In this document: piece after piece, positions 7,591 to 19,042 of the stretch
How positions within the stretch are numbered: the first letter of the stretch is position 1
Layout: the number at the start of each line of letters is the position of its first letter
Source of the DNA: Paenibacillus massiliensis 2301065 = DSM 16942
GTDB lineage: Bacteria > Bacillota > Bacilli > Paenibacillales > Paenibacillaceae
DNA length: 64,000 nucleotides
Direction: 5' to 3'
Assembly: GCF_000377505.1 (NCBI RefSeq)
Contig: NZ_KB898186.1
Span: 555,757-619,756, forward strand
Program-made: the position numbers and the translations under genes
The notes under the pieces: model-generated
Database searches by the model: none
What the model was told of the DNA's origin: nothing
Seen by the model: only the letters and a program-made list of their open reading frames with translations

Positions 7591-8745
7591 ATGTCCAAGA
7601 TTAAAGTAATGACGATTTTTGGAGTACGGCCAGAAGCGATCAAGATGGCCCCGCTTATTCTGGAGCTGGAGCGCCATCCCGAGCATATTGAATCCATCGT
7701 GTGCGTAACTGCTCAGCATCGTCAAATGCTGGATCAGGTGCTGGAGGTATTCAACATCCACCCGGATTACGATCTGGATGTTATGAAGGACCGGCAGACC
7801 TTGAACGAAATCTCCATTAGAGTGCTGCAGGGTCTGGAGCCTGTGCTTCGGAAAGCCAAGCCAGATATCGTACTGGTGCATGGAGATACGCTTACGACGT
7901 TCTTAGCTAGTTATGCGGCCTTTATGCAGCAGATTCAGGTCGGCCATGTCGAAGCAGGGCTACGGACCTGGAATAAGCTCTCTCCATACCCAGAGGAGAT
8001 GAATCGTCAGCTGACGGGCGTGTTATCGGATCTACACTTTTCTCCTACGGATTTGTCAGCAGGGAACCTTCGGAAGGAGAATAAACTGGAAGAAAATATC
8101 TACGTAACTGGAAATACAGTTACGGATGTTTTCCAGTATACTGTGCGTGAGGACTATACGCATCCGGTGCTTGAATGGGCACAAGGCAAGCGTCTGATTC
8201 TCATGACCGCGCATCGTCGCGAATCACAGGGAGAGCCACATCGCAACATTTTCCGGGCTGTGAAGCGCATTGCGGATGAGTTCGAGGATGTAGCTATTGT
8301 CTATCCGGTCCATCCAAGCCCTGCTGTGAAGGAGCCTGCATTCGAGATCCTTGGGAACCACCCACGTATTCGCCTGATTGATCCATTGGATGTAGTGGAT
8401 CTGCACAATTTCTATCCGCATACTCATTTGATTCTGACAGACTCTGGCGGATTACAGGAAGAAGCGCCTTCCTATGGTGTGCCTGTACTGGTATTGCGAG
8501 ATACAACTGAGCGTCCAGAGGGGATTGAGGCCGGTACGCTTGAGCTTGTTGGGACTGACGAAGAGAAAGTCTATACGCGTGCACGTGCTCTCCTGACGGA
8601 CAAAGGGTTATATGAAACGATGAGCAAGGCTGCAAATCCATACGGAGACGGAAAAGCTTCGGTTAGAATTGTCAATGCGATTCTTCACCATTTCGGAGTC
8701 AAAGCGGAGCGTCCGGAAGAGTTTCACAGAATGTTCACAAAGTAG
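7591..8745 (+). CDS. mnaA: UDP-N-acetylglucosamine 2-epimerase (non-hydrolysing)
   Basis: MnaA interconverts UDP-GlcNAc and UDP-ManNAc; ManNAc is the linkage-unit sugar that TagA adds to wall polymers. ATG 7591 is preceded by AAAAGGAG; the frame to 7537 has no ribosome site. The protein has 384 residues, the normal size. Visible motifs are FGVRPEAIKMAPLI at the N-terminus, VHGDTLTTF, GHVEAGLRTWNK, TAHRRES, and DSGGLQEEAP near residue 290. It feeds the tagO-tagA pathway encoded about 26 kb downstream in this window. Confidence 0.95.
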   Translation: MSKIKVMTIFGVRPEAIKMAPLILELERHPEHIESIVCVTAQHRQMLDQVLEVFNIHPDYDLDVMKDRQTLNEISIRVLQGLEPVLRKAKPDIVLVHGDTLTTFLASYAAFMQQIQVGHVEAGLRTWNKLSPYPEEMNRQLTGVLSDLHFSPTDLSAGNLRKENKLEENIYVTGNTVTDVFQYTVREDYTHPVLEWAQGKRLILMTAHRRESQGEPHRNIFRAVKRIADEFEDVAIVYPVHPSPAVKEPAFEILGNHPRIRLIDPLDVVDLHNFYPHTHLILTDSGGLQEEAPSYGVPVLVLRDTTERPEGIEAGTLELVGTDEEKVYTRARALLTDKGLYETMSKAANPYGDGKASVRIVNAILHHFGVKAERPEEFHRMFTK

Positions 8746-8761
8746 TTGTATTCGATATTAT

Positions 8762-8803
8762 ACAAGCCGTACAGTTAGCATACAGTTCAACTGTACGGTT
8801 TGT
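8762..8803 (+). terminator. Stem-loop after mnaA, probable terminator
   Basis: ACAAGCCGTACAGTT (8762-8776) pairs over 15 bp (one G-U) with AACTGTACGGTTTGT (8789-8803) across a 12-nt loop. The T-rich tract comes 10-20 nt later, so termination may be imperfect. Confidence 0.6.
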
Positions 8804-8873
8804 AAGGAATTTTGCCCTTTTTAGGGGGAGTTTCCACCCGTTTTTTTCCCACTGGAAAGCCATTAGCATTCAA

Positions 8874-8903
8874 TTGACAAAGTGTCTTATATTTAAGTAA
8901 AAT
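8874..8903 (+). promoter_or_regulatory. Sigma-A promoter of the ATP synthase operon
   Basis: A perfect -35 TTGACA (8874-8879) lies 18 nt before TAAAAT (8898-8903). It is about 30 nt upstream of the first atp reading frame and just after the mnaA stem-loop. Confidence 0.7.
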
Positions 8904-8931
8904 GGACTGGAATTACAGGGGTGACACGAAA

Positions 8932-9174
8932 ATGGTCAAGCAAGCCAAGCCCAAGGACTCGGGAAATGTTTGGAAGGCCGCTAGCGTGGTCAGTGTTCTT
9001 GGCGTGAATCTAGTCGTATGTGTGTATGGCGGATTTCTCATCGGAAACTGGCTCGGGAATCGTTTCGGACATCTTGGGATTTGGATTGCCGTAAGCGTTA
9101 TCGTAGGCTTGGTTGCAGGTATCTCAAATGTCGCTCTTGTCATAAGAAAGGTACTGAGGGACAATAATGAGTGA
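8932..9174 (+). CDS. AtpZ/AtpI-family small membrane protein
   Basis: This 80-residue protein has two membrane segments (about residues 15-38 and 48-70) joined by a short Gly/Asn loop, GNWLGNRFGHLG. The layout is that of the AtpZ/AtpI family encoded at the head of many atp operons. ATG 8932 follows AGGGGTG with 8 nt spacing; the ATG at 8902 overlaps the promoter and is unlikely. Family members have been implicated in Mg2+ handling or c-ring assembly; which applies here is not known. It overlaps the next gene by 8 nt, so the two AtpI-like proteins are probably coupled. Confidence 0.75.
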   Translation: MVKQAKPKDSGNVWKAASVVSVLGVNLVVCVYGGFLIGNWLGNRFGHLGIWIAVSVIVGLVAGISNVALVIRKVLRDNNE

Positions 9175-9559
9175 GACAAATCGATTTCAAAGAGCGCTTT
9201 GGGTGGTCGCATTGTTCTTTATTGCGCTTTGTTTCCTTGTATCAGCACTAATGCCCCACCACCGTGATGTTGGTCACGGACTAGTCTTAGGAACTATTGT
9301 AAGCTGTCTAAATGTGTTTCATATGTCTTTCAAGACACGAAAGGTTCTGGATGCTGCAGCAGGTGAATCACGCAAAAAGGTATTTGGGACCGGGTTTATT
9401 TTTCGAGCCGCAACCTCCATACTGGCCATGGTGCTGGCATTGGAATTTCCGTGGTATTTTAACGAAATTGCCGTAGCGGCAAGCCTTGTGTCCGGGCATC
9501 TTGCATTGCTGGTGATTGCCATCATCTTCTCTCTGAGAGAAGACCAGAAGCACCACTGA
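9167..9559 (+). CDS. atpI: ATP synthase subunit I (AtpI)
   Basis: This 130-residue protein has four hydrophobic segments and a basic cytoplasmic loop, SFKTRKVLDAAAGESRKK. That arrangement, and its place directly before atpB, fit AtpI, which helps assemble the c-ring in several bacteria. It starts within the end of the preceding AtpZ-like gene and ends 18 nt before atpB, with GAAAGGAGGGAG in between. B. subtilis has one such protein; this operon carries two. Confidence 0.85.
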   Translation: MSETNRFQRALWVVALFFIALCFLVSALMPHHRDVGHGLVLGTIVSCLNVFHMSFKTRKVLDAAAGESRKKVFGTGFIFRAATSILAMVLALEFPWYFNEIAVAASLVSGHLALLVIAIIFSLREDQKHH

Positions 9560-9577
9560 GAAAGGAGGGAGAAAAAC

Positions 9578-10387
9578 ATGCACGAATCACCGATCATTGA
9601 GCTTGGAGGATTACATATCGACTTGTCGATTGTATTGATGCTCATTGTTACCAGTACGATTGTATTTGTCCTTGCCCTCCTTGCAACTCGCAATTTGTCT
9701 GTAGAGAATCCAGGGAAATTGCAAAATTTCATGGAATGGGTCGTAGAATTCGTTCAAGGCCTGATTTCCAGTACAATGGATCTCAAGAAAGGTAGACCGT
9801 TCCTGTCCCTGGGGATGACGCTCATTATGTTCATCTTCGTCGGGAATATGCTGGGCTTGCCCTTCGGGATCGTAACCTCGTATGACTCGGCTGAAGCGGC
9901 TACTATTTTCAGTAAGCCACTGCTGAGCGTTCAGGAGGTGTTCCACTCTGCGGCACCAGGCTCACACCCACATGCAGCTGTAGCATGGTGGAAGTCACCA
10001 ACAGCTGACTTGAGCGTAACCCTGGGACTGGCTCTAATCGTCTTTGCCATCGTTCACTTTATGGGGATGACACGCAATACCAAGGCATACTTTAAGCACT
10101 ATGTGCAGCCATTTCCGCTGTTCCTGCCGATTAACCTGATTGAGAACATTTCCAAGCCACTAACACATGGTATTCGTCTTTATGCGAATATTTTCGCAGG
10201 GGAGGTACTGATCTCTGTTATCCTGCAAATGTCGGCTCTGGGTATCGGCGGATATATCGCTTCAGTAGCCGGATTGATTGCATGGCAAGGCTTCAGTATT
10301 TTCATTGGCTCGATTCAGGCGTTTGTCTTTACAATTCTGACCTTTGTGTATCTGTCGCAAACGATTGATACGCATGAGGATCACTAG
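9578..10387 (+). CDS. atpB: ATP synthase Fo subunit a
   Basis: Subunit a forms the proton half-channels against the c-ring. The 269-residue protein has five or more membrane segments. The essential Arg is Arg200 in THGIRLYANIFAGE. C-terminal IQAFVFTILTFVYLSQTI is the conserved last helix. The loop around residues 120-145 (HSAAPGSHPHAAVAWWK) is rich in His and Pro and variable. ATG 9578 has a strong GGAGGGAG site. Confidence 0.97.
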   Translation: MHESPIIELGGLHIDLSIVLMLIVTSTIVFVLALLATRNLSVENPGKLQNFMEWVVEFVQGLISSTMDLKKGRPFLSLGMTLIMFIFVGNMLGLPFGIVTSYDSAEAATIFSKPLLSVQEVFHSAAPGSHPHAAVAWWKSPTADLSVTLGLALIVFAIVHFMGMTRNTKAYFKHYVQPFPLFLPINLIENISKPLTHGIRLYANIFAGEVLISVILQMSALGIGGYIASVAGLIAWQGFSIFIGSIQAFVFTILTFVYLSQTIDTHEDH

Positions 10388-10460
10388 GTTTCAACGTTAA
10401 GTATTGAAGCTAGCTTCACACTTAACTGTATATAATTAATTTTAAAATACACGTATTTGA

Positions 10461-10700
<240 letters not shown>

Positions 10701-10725
10701 TTCATGATATATAAGGTTTGGCGGG

Positions 10726-10755
10726 GAAGGCACAGCCATCCGCGCCTTCTTTGTT
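10726..10755 (+). terminator. Possible partial terminator between atpE and atpF
   Basis: GAAGGC (10726-10731) pairs with GCCTTC (10744-10749), followed by TTTGTTG. A short stem with a weak T tract could reduce read-through after atpE and so raise the c:b subunit ratio; this role is inference. Confidence 0.35.
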
Positions 10756-10811
10756 GGATATCATCAATGAGAATTATGGAATAGGCGTTCACCGGAAAGG
10801 AGTGACTTCAA

Positions 10812-11300
10812 TTGCATTTTGAATGGACATCCCTCGTGCTTGCTCTGATTGCCTTCGGGATTTTATATTGGTTGCTTGACCGTTATGCATTTGGACCGCT
10901 GTTCTCCATCATGGAGAAACGGCGTGAACTGGTTCAGCGTCAAATGAAGGAAGCGGCAGAAACACGTGAGCAAGCTACGGCTTATGTAGAGGAGCAAAAA
11001 CAAGCACTGCAACAGGCTCGTCAGGAAGCTTATGAAATCTTGGAGCAATCCAAGCAGACAGGTACGAGACAGGCAGAGCAAATCATTGGCGAAGCTCGTG
11101 AAGAAGCTACTCGTCTGAAGGACGAAGCTGTTCGCGATATCGAGAATGAGCGTAACAAAGCAGTGGCCACTCTGCGTAATGAAGTGGGCAGAGCCTCTGT
11201 ACAGATTGCTTCCAAGCTGATTCAAAAAGAAGTGAATGAGAGCCAAGTTCAAGAAGAGCTTGTGGACAAATACCTTAAAGAGGTAGGAGGCAGAGCATGA
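10812..11300 (+). CDS. atpF: ATP synthase Fo subunit b
   Basis: The start is TTG 10812, placed by AAAGGAGTG at 10797-10805. The 162-residue protein has one N-terminal membrane helix (LVLALIAFGILYWLLDRYAF) and then a long, highly charged helix (Glu/Gln/Arg/Lys-rich, about residues 35-160). That helix is the peripheral stalk linking Fo to F1. The stop overlaps the atpH start by 4 nt (ATGA), indicating translational coupling. Confidence 0.96.
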   Translation: MHFEWTSLVLALIAFGILYWLLDRYAFGPLFSIMEKRRELVQRQMKEAAETREQATAYVEEQKQALQQARQEAYEILEQSKQTGTRQAEQIIGEAREEATRLKDEAVRDIENERNKAVATLRNEVGRASVQIASKLIQKEVNESQVQEELVDKYLKEVGGRA

Positions 11301-11842
11301 ACCGTGACTCAGTAGTTGCTAAGCGGTATGCTAAAGCCTTGTACGAAGTAGCAGAGCAGCAAGGCCGGGTCATCGAAACGGAAGACGAACTTAGAGCTTT
11401 CGTAAAAGCTGTCTCGGGCGACAAGCAAATACTGAGCTTCATCAATTCTCCCAACATTACTGAAGCGGTCAAGCTGCAAGTGCTGGCTGAGAGCTTTCAG
11501 GGCAAGTTGTCGGCTCCTGTGATCAATACGATCAAGCTGTTGGTGGGTCGGGGCAGAGCCAATCTGTTCGAAGAACTCCTGCAGGGCTATCTGGAGACTG
11601 AGGGAGAGAAGCTTGGACTAGCTGACGCTACGGTCTATTCTGCATATGCACTCAATGATGCGGAGAAGGCGGAAGTATCCGCTCTGTTCGGAGCCCGTGT
11701 GAACAAGAAGATTCGTGTGGAAAATGTAGTCGATCCAGAGGTGCTTGGTGGTCTGAAGGTCGTCATCGGGGATACGTTGTTTGATGGCAGTCTGGCAGGC
11801 AAGCTGGAGCGTCTTGAGAAATCTTTTAACAGACGAGTATAG
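11297..11842 (+). CDS. atpH: ATP synthase F1 subunit delta
   Basis: This 181-residue protein begins VVAKRYAKALYEVAEQQGR, the conserved N-terminal domain that binds the top of alpha. It ends with VENVVDPEVLGGLKVVIGD and DGSLAGKLERL, the family's C-terminal signature. It joins the b dimer to F1. It starts inside the last codons of atpF and is followed 19 nt later by atpA. Confidence 0.97.
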   Translation: MNRDSVVAKRYAKALYEVAEQQGRVIETEDELRAFVKAVSGDKQILSFINSPNITEAVKLQVLAESFQGKLSAPVINTIKLLVGRGRANLFEELLQGYLETEGEKLGLADATVYSAYALNDAEKAEVSALFGARVNKKIRVENVVDPEVLGGLKVVIGDTLFDGSLAGKLERLEKSFNRRV

Positions 11843-11861
11843 AAGATAGGGGTGAACCTAG

Positions 11862-13376
<1,515 letters not shown>

Positions 13377-13440
13377 TCATTATCATTGAACCATGGCTGC
13401 GTTAGATCATTGCTCTAATGAATACGCTCTGGGTGTACTC

Positions 13441-13491
13441 CGGAGCTGTAAATAGCTTGAGTAAGCTCCGATTCGACTGGAGTGCGAATCG
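13441..13491. other. Overlapping hairpins at the head of the atpA-atpG spacer
   Basis: CGGAGCT (13441-13447) pairs with AGCTCCG (13464-13470). CGATTCG (13469-13475) pairs with CGAATCG (13485-13491). The two stems share two bases, so they are adjacent or mutually exclusive folds in the mRNA. Confidence 0.55.
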
Positions 13492-13506
13492 ACAGCATAC
13501 AATACT

Positions 13507-13690
13507 GCTTTGACGGAATCATCACCTGGATATATGAATCCGAGAGAGTGCATGACTTCGTCAAAGCATAGCGAGTCTTTACGAAGTGACTTTGACTCCG
13601 TCAAAGCCTAGTAGATGCTTACGAGTAACTTTGACTCCGTCAAAGTTTAGCAAGATGCTTACGAAGTAGCTTTGACTTCGTCAAAGCTTG
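13507..13690. repeat. About 40-bp palindromic tandem repeat array between atpA and atpG
   Basis: A core reading TTTGAC-TYC-GTCAAAG recurs with GAC at 13554, 13594, 13633 and 13674 (periods 40, 39 and 41). The first copy keeps only the right half. Each core is its own inverted repeat (7-bp stem, 3-nt loop). Between cores lies a diverged spacer of the form TAG..AGATGCTTACGAAGTA. GCTTTGACGGAATCAT (13507-13522) is also nearly complementary to 13552-13567. ACGAAGT (13581-13587, 13661-13667) can pair with ACTTCGT (13555-13561, 13675-13681), allowing alternative folds. The array ends 14 nt before the atpG start. Confidence 0.85.
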
Positions 13691-13704
13691 AAGGTGGTGA
13701 AATC

Positions 13705-14571
13705 ATGGCAAAAGGTATGCGCGAGATTAAACGCCAGATCAAGAGTGTTCAGAATACGAAGCAGATCACCAAGGCAATGGAGATGGTAGCAGCTGCCAAG
13801 CTCAGAAGAGCGCAAGAGAAGGCAGATGCGGCACGTCCTTATGCTGAGAAGCTAAAAGAAGTAGTTGAAAGTATCGCGACTGGACAGAATGATGTGCAGC
13901 ATCCGATGCTGCAGAGCAGACCTGTCAAGAAATCAGCTTATCTGGTGATTACTTCGGATGCTGGCCTCACAGGTGGCTATAACGCCAATATCCTGCGCCA
14001 AGTCACAACTACGCTGGCTGAACGTCATCAGTCCAAGGACGAATACGAGCTGTTCGTGATCGGACGTAAAGGAAGAGACTTCTTTACCAGACGTGGTCAA
14101 GTGCTGCAGGATGTCGTTACAGACCTGTCTGACTCTCCAGTGTTCGCAGATATTAAGGCGATTGCCCACAAAGCGGTTCATGGCTTCGAGCTGAGTCAAT
14201 ATGATGAGCTATATGTATGCTATAACCGTTTTGTTAATGCATTGACCCAAATTCCTACTGTAGAACGTCTTCTGCCAATGGCAACTCCAGAAGCTACCCA
14301 GTCAGCTGAGCGAATAGATTATGAGTATGAGCCTTCTGCTGCTGGCGTGCTTGAGGTACTGTTGCCTCGTTATGCAGAGACGCTGATTTATGGTGCTTTG
14401 CTGGAAGGTAAAGCTAGTGAATTAGGTGCGAAGATGACTGCAATGGGCTCCGCAACGAAGAATGCAACCAAAATGATTAATGAATTGTCACTTACCTATA
14501 ACCGTGCCCGTCAGGCGGCGATTACGCAAGAAATTACGGAGATCGTGGCTGGGGCTAACGCACAGGTATAA
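13705..14571 (+). CDS. atpG: ATP synthase F1 subunit gamma
   Basis: Gamma is the rotating central shaft. ATG 13705 follows GAAGGTGGTG; the upstream in-frame TTG at 13672 lies within the repeat array and lacks a ribosome site. The 288-residue protein begins MAKGMREIKRQIKSVQNTKQ, followed by ITKAMEMVAAAKLRRAQ. It ends with the second coiled-coil helix LTYNRARQAAITQEITEIVA. Both ends match the family. Its ribosome site is only a few bases from the last palindrome, so the repeats could affect gamma translation. Confidence 0.97.
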   Translation: MAKGMREIKRQIKSVQNTKQITKAMEMVAAAKLRRAQEKADAARPYAEKLKEVVESIATGQNDVQHPMLQSRPVKKSAYLVITSDAGLTGGYNANILRQVTTTLAERHQSKDEYELFVIGRKGRDFFTRRGQVLQDVVTDLSDSPVFADIKAIAHKAVHGFELSQYDELYVCYNRFVNALTQIPTVERLLPMATPEATQSAERIDYEYEPSAAGVLEVLLPRYAETLIYGALLEGKASELGAKMTAMGSATKNATKMINELSLTYNRARQAAITQEITEIVAGANAQV

Positions 14572-14630
14572 CATTCAGGCGAATGAGCGTCTGGTCTAGC
14601 CGTAATTATGATTGCGGATAATCCTGAATG
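14572..14630. other. Nested stem-loop between atpG and atpD
   Basis: CATTCAGG (14572-14579) and CCTGAATG (14623-14630) are perfect inverted repeats. Inside them CCGTAAT and ATTGCGG (about 14600-14616) form a second stem. There is no T run, so it is not a standard terminator. Confidence 0.5.
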
Positions 14631-14718
14631 CTACGCGCTAAGGTATATAAAATGACGGCTTAACGGCGCAAAAAACAAAGGTAACAGTAGCGGGATTTGC
14701 AGCTGTGCAAGCATGTAG

Positions 14719-16134
<1,416 letters not shown>

Positions 16135-16200
16135 TGGTGCTTAACCGCACATAGCCTTTAGGTGGGCTGTCTTGCGGACAGCTGTTCAGGAGGGATGGAA

Positions 16201-16608
16201 GTGAGCACCTTTTTGTTGGAGATTGTAACTCCGGACCGGCAAGTCTATTCCGAGCAAGTGAATGGCTTGAGTGTAAGAGGCGTAGAAGGTGATCTGGGAA
16301 TATTGCCAGGACACATTCCAATGGTTACTCCACTGCAGATCGCCCCTATGCGTATTAAGACCGGAGGCAATACAGAGGTTATTGCTGTGAACGGCGGATT
16401 TGTTGAGGTACGTAAGGAGAAGGTCATCGTTCTGGCTGAAAGTGCAGAGCGAGCTGAAGATATTGATGTGGAGCGTGCTCGTGCCGCAAGAGAGCGTGCA
16501 GAGCTGCGTGTCCAAAGCAACCGCACTGACATCGATCATCTGCGTGCAGAGATTGCACTGCAAAAGGCTTTGAACCGTCTGAACGTCTCAGGAGGCGCCA
16601 AGAAATAG
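16201..16608 (+). CDS. atpC: ATP synthase F1 subunit epsilon
   Basis: The start is taken as GTG 16201, 7 nt after AGGAGG (16188-16193). ATG 16195 overlaps the ribosome site and ATG 16162 has none. This gives 135 residues. The beta-sandwich domain contains LEIVTPDRQVYSEQV and GDLGILPGHIPMVTPL. The C-terminal helical hairpin is Ala/Arg/Glu-rich. Epsilon couples gamma to the c-ring and inhibits ATP hydrolysis. It is the last gene of the operon before a strong terminator. Confidence 0.95.
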   Translation: MSTFLLEIVTPDRQVYSEQVNGLSVRGVEGDLGILPGHIPMVTPLQIAPMRIKTGGNTEVIAVNGGFVEVRKEKVIVLAESAERAEDIDVERARAARERAELRVQSNRTDIDHLRAEIALQKALNRLNVSGGAKK

Positions 16609-16627
16609 GTATTTTGAATCAGTTCTC

Positions 16628-16665
16628 AAAAAAAGCCCGGCAGATGTGACTGTCGGGCTTTTTGA
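16628..16665 (+). terminator. Terminator of the ATP synthase operon
   Basis: AAAAGCCCGGCAG pairs with TGTCGGGCTTTTT around a short loop. A runs on the 5' side make it usable in both directions. Confidence 0.9.
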
Positions 16666-16964
16666 TGCATAGGATAGTGCATACCCACTCGGATGTGGAA
16701 GTAAGGCGATTATAGGAATCATATTGTCCCGTTTTGGTGAATACTACCAGGAACAAACAGAATTTGTCGAAAAAAAGCAGTTCTTTATGAATTAGGACTA
16801 GATTGTTATGCGTTTGCCAAGTATTATAGAGTAGTCAATTAAGCAGGCAAGCAATGTTTAATCTCATTTTGCTGCCCGCTATATATAACAAGAATTAAAA
16901 ATACAGTATTTATGCAGAGCGCTCCTGTTCATTACAGAAGAGTCTGCGTTACGGGGGTTGAACT
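16666..16964. other. Intergenic region without a recognisable gene
   Basis: About 300 nt between the atp terminator and the DUF1146 gene, AT-rich. A promoter for the DUF1146 gene must lie here, but no pair of boxes matches consensus at good spacing. No RNA gene was recognised. Confidence 0.4.
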
Positions 16965-17222
16965 ATGAGTGATGAGTTGACCCGGCAGCTGAGTCAGGCT
17001 GCAAGCGCCAATGGCTTAATATCCATGCTGATTTCTCTTTTATGTATCGGTCTGTCATGGTGGGCGCTCCAGAACTTCAAGCTGGATCTACTGATCAGAC
17101 ACCCTAAGGGACCGCAGGGCAGATTGCTGCATCTATTGTTTGCGATCGTGCTTGGACGCTTCGTGGCTGGTTTCATTTTGGATTACATGTCCTGGAGCCA
17201 GATGCTGCGTCATTTGTTTTAA
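16965..17222 (+). CDS. DUF1146 family small membrane protein (YwzB-like)
   Basis: This 85-residue protein has two membrane helices (about residues 17-37 and 54-75) around a short basic loop, IRHPKGPQGR. It fits the DUF1146/YwzB family, usually found between atpC and murA in Bacillales, exactly as here. Function is unknown. ATG 16965 lies behind GGGGGTTG. Confidence 0.8.
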   Translation: MSDELTRQLSQAASANGLISMLISLLCIGLSWWALQNFKLDLLIRHPKGPQGRLLHLLFAIVLGRFVAGFILDYMSWSQMLRHLF

Positions 17223-17399
17223 GGGTATACCCTTTGGTTAATCACTTGTAGGCCGGAAGACAGGGATTGTCGAACGCTGACTGGTTCTGAAGGGTAAGCC
17301 ATCAAAAAACGCTTGAATCCAAGTTTTAAACGATGATATGATGCAAGTTAGTGAGTTCACAATGAAACGCCCGTGATGGGCACGAAAATAGCGGATTAC

Positions 17400-17424
17400 G
17401 TTCTTTTTCGGACCGAAAAGGAAC
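17400..17424. other. Hairpin just before the murA ribosome site
   Basis: GTTCTTTTTCGG and CCGAAAAGGAAC are almost perfectly complementary with a one-base centre, ending about 10 nt before the GGAGGG site of murA. It may affect murA translation or mark an upstream end; there is no direct proof. Confidence 0.4.
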
Positions 17425-17448
17425 ACGAACGCGCGGAGGGAAATCATA

Positions 17449-18792
17449 ATGAGCAAATTTATCGTCCGCGGTGGCAACCGATTGGTCGGAACAGTGAAGG
17501 TAAGCGGGGCTAAAAATTCCGTTCTTCCGATTATCGCAGCTTCTCTGCTGGGAGAAGAAGGAGAGAGTGTCATTATCGATGCGCCTCCCCTAGATGATGT
17601 GATGACGATTAATAAAGTATTGGAATCTCTGGGTGCGAGCGTTACATACCAGAATGAGACCATTCGTGTAGATGCAAAGTCCATTACCTCTTGTGAAGCC
17701 CCTTATGAATGGGTCCGTAAAATGCGGGCATCGTTTTTGGTTATGGGGCCTTTGCTTGCGCGTATGGGACATACACGTATCTCGTTGCCAGGCGGCTGCG
17801 CCATCGGTACTCGTCCGATTGATCAGCATCTGAAGGGATTTGAAGCGCTTGGCGCCGAGATCAGCATGGGCCAGGGCTATGTAGAGGCTCGTAGTGCAGG
17901 ACGTCTGCGTGGAGCCAAAATCTATCTGGATGTGGCTAGCGTAGGAGCAACCGAGAACATCATGATGGCAGCGGTGCTCGCCGAAGGTACTACGATCATT
18001 GAGAATGCTGCCAAGGAACCGGAAATTGTGGATCTGGCTAACTATCTGAACGGCATGGGCGCCAAGGTTCGTGGGGCGGGTACCGGCATGATCCGCATTG
18101 AAGGTGTGGAGAAAATGCATGGCACTCGGCATGTTGTCATTCCGGACCGTATTGAAGCGGGGACCTACATGGCAGCCGCGGCCATTACAGGTGGAGATGT
18201 CTATGTAGAAGGCGCAATCTCCGACCATCTGGGCCCAGTCATTGCGAAGCTTGAGGAAATGGGTGTCACGATCCAACCGGATGAGAACGGTATTCGCGTC
18301 ATCAGCGACAAGCCGCTAAAGGCCGTGGATATCAAGACTCTTCCATACCCTGGCTTCCCAACCGACATGCAGTCCCAGATGATGGCATTGCAGTTGGTGG
18401 CCAAGGGCACAAGTGTCATCACGGAGACGGTCTTTGAGAACCGTTTCATGCATGTGGATGAATTCCATCTTATGAATGCAGAGATTAAGGTTGAGGGCAG
18501 AACATCCATTATTACGGGTGAGGCTCAGCTGACAGGCGCGAAAGTATGTGCGACGGACCTGCGGGCAGGAGCAGCTTTAATTCTTGCTGGTCTGGTTGCA
18601 GAAGGCACAACTGAGGTGTCTGGTGTGCATCATATCGATCGTGGATATGTACATTTGGCCGAGAAGCTCTCCAAGCTCGGAGCGGATATCTATCGTGTAG
18701 TAGTTGAAGAGACCAAGAACGAGCCTGCTGCTGAGAGCCTGCTGAAGGAAGAAACCTCTCCTATTTTCAAAGTACAACCTACATTAGCTTAA
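17449..18792 (+). CDS. murA: UDP-N-acetylglucosamine 1-carboxyvinyltransferase (MurA)
   Basis: MurA transfers enolpyruvate from PEP to UDP-GlcNAc, the first committed step of peptidoglycan synthesis. The 447-residue protein has the catalytic, fosfomycin-reactive Cys117 in [13 protein letters not shown] and the N-terminal [15 protein letters not shown]. The usual C-terminus, ending GADIYRVV, is followed by about 25 extra residues of low conservation. By position (after DUF1146, before spoIID) it corresponds to murAA of B. subtilis. ATG 17449 has GGAGGG upstream. Confidence 0.96.
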   Translation: MSKFIVRGGNRLVGTVKVSGAKNSVLPIIAASLLGEEGESVIIDAPPLDDVMTINKVLESLGASVTYQNETIRVDAKSITSCEAPYEWVRKMRASFLVMGPLLARMGHTRISLPGGCAIGTRPIDQHLKGFEALGAEISMGQGYVEARSAGRLRGAKIYLDVASVGATENIMMAAVLAEGTTIIENAAKEPEIVDLANYLNGMGAKVRGAGTGMIRIEGVEKMHGTRHVVIPDRIEAGTYMAAAAITGGDVYVEGAISDHLGPVIAKLEEMGVTIQPDENGIRVISDKPLKAVDIKTLPYPGFPTDMQSQMMALQLVAKGTSVITETVFENRFMHVDEFHLMNAEIKVEGRTSIITGEAQLTGAKVCATDLRAGAALILAGLVAEGTTEVSGVHHIDRGYVHLAEKLSKLGADIYRVVVEETKNEPAAESLLKEETSPIFKVQPTLA

Positions 18793-18854
18793 TCAACAGT
18801 AACCTGTTTTCACAAGGTTGCACATATAGCCATGGTGCTTACCACTGGCTACGG

Positions 18855-18888
18855 TCGTCCATCGCATTTGCGGTGGGCGATTTTTTGT
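18855..18888 (+). terminator. Terminator after murA
   Basis: TCGTCCATCGC pairs with GCGGTGGGCGA (with G-U pairs) around a 4-nt loop ATTT, followed by six T. Confidence 0.85.
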
Positions 18889-18972
18889 TTGTACGTCAAC
18901 ATCGTTGGCCCCGATACTACCTTCGATTCTCTCAAGCAGGCTCTATTTAAGAGTTCTATTTGCTAGATGGTC

Positions 18973-19001
18973 TTCATAAGATTCAGTATCCGGCAATGCA
19001 A
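18973..19001 (+). promoter_or_regulatory. Weak candidate sigma-E promoter for spoIID
   Basis: TTCATAAG (18973-18980) and CAATGCAA (18994-19001) are 13 nt apart, a partial match to the sigma-E pattern. spoIID is sigma-E dependent in B. subtilis. The -10 match is poor, so this is tentative. Confidence 0.3.
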
Positions 19002-19042
19002 GATAGCTGGAGCTTAATCATGGTATGGAGGCTGCACAATAT

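Noticed and set aside
13507..13690. CRISPR array in the atpA-atpG spacer
   Set aside because: The spacers between palindromes are themselves similar to each other and the period is about 40 nt with diverged repeats; no cas genes. It is a tandem repeat, not CRISPR.
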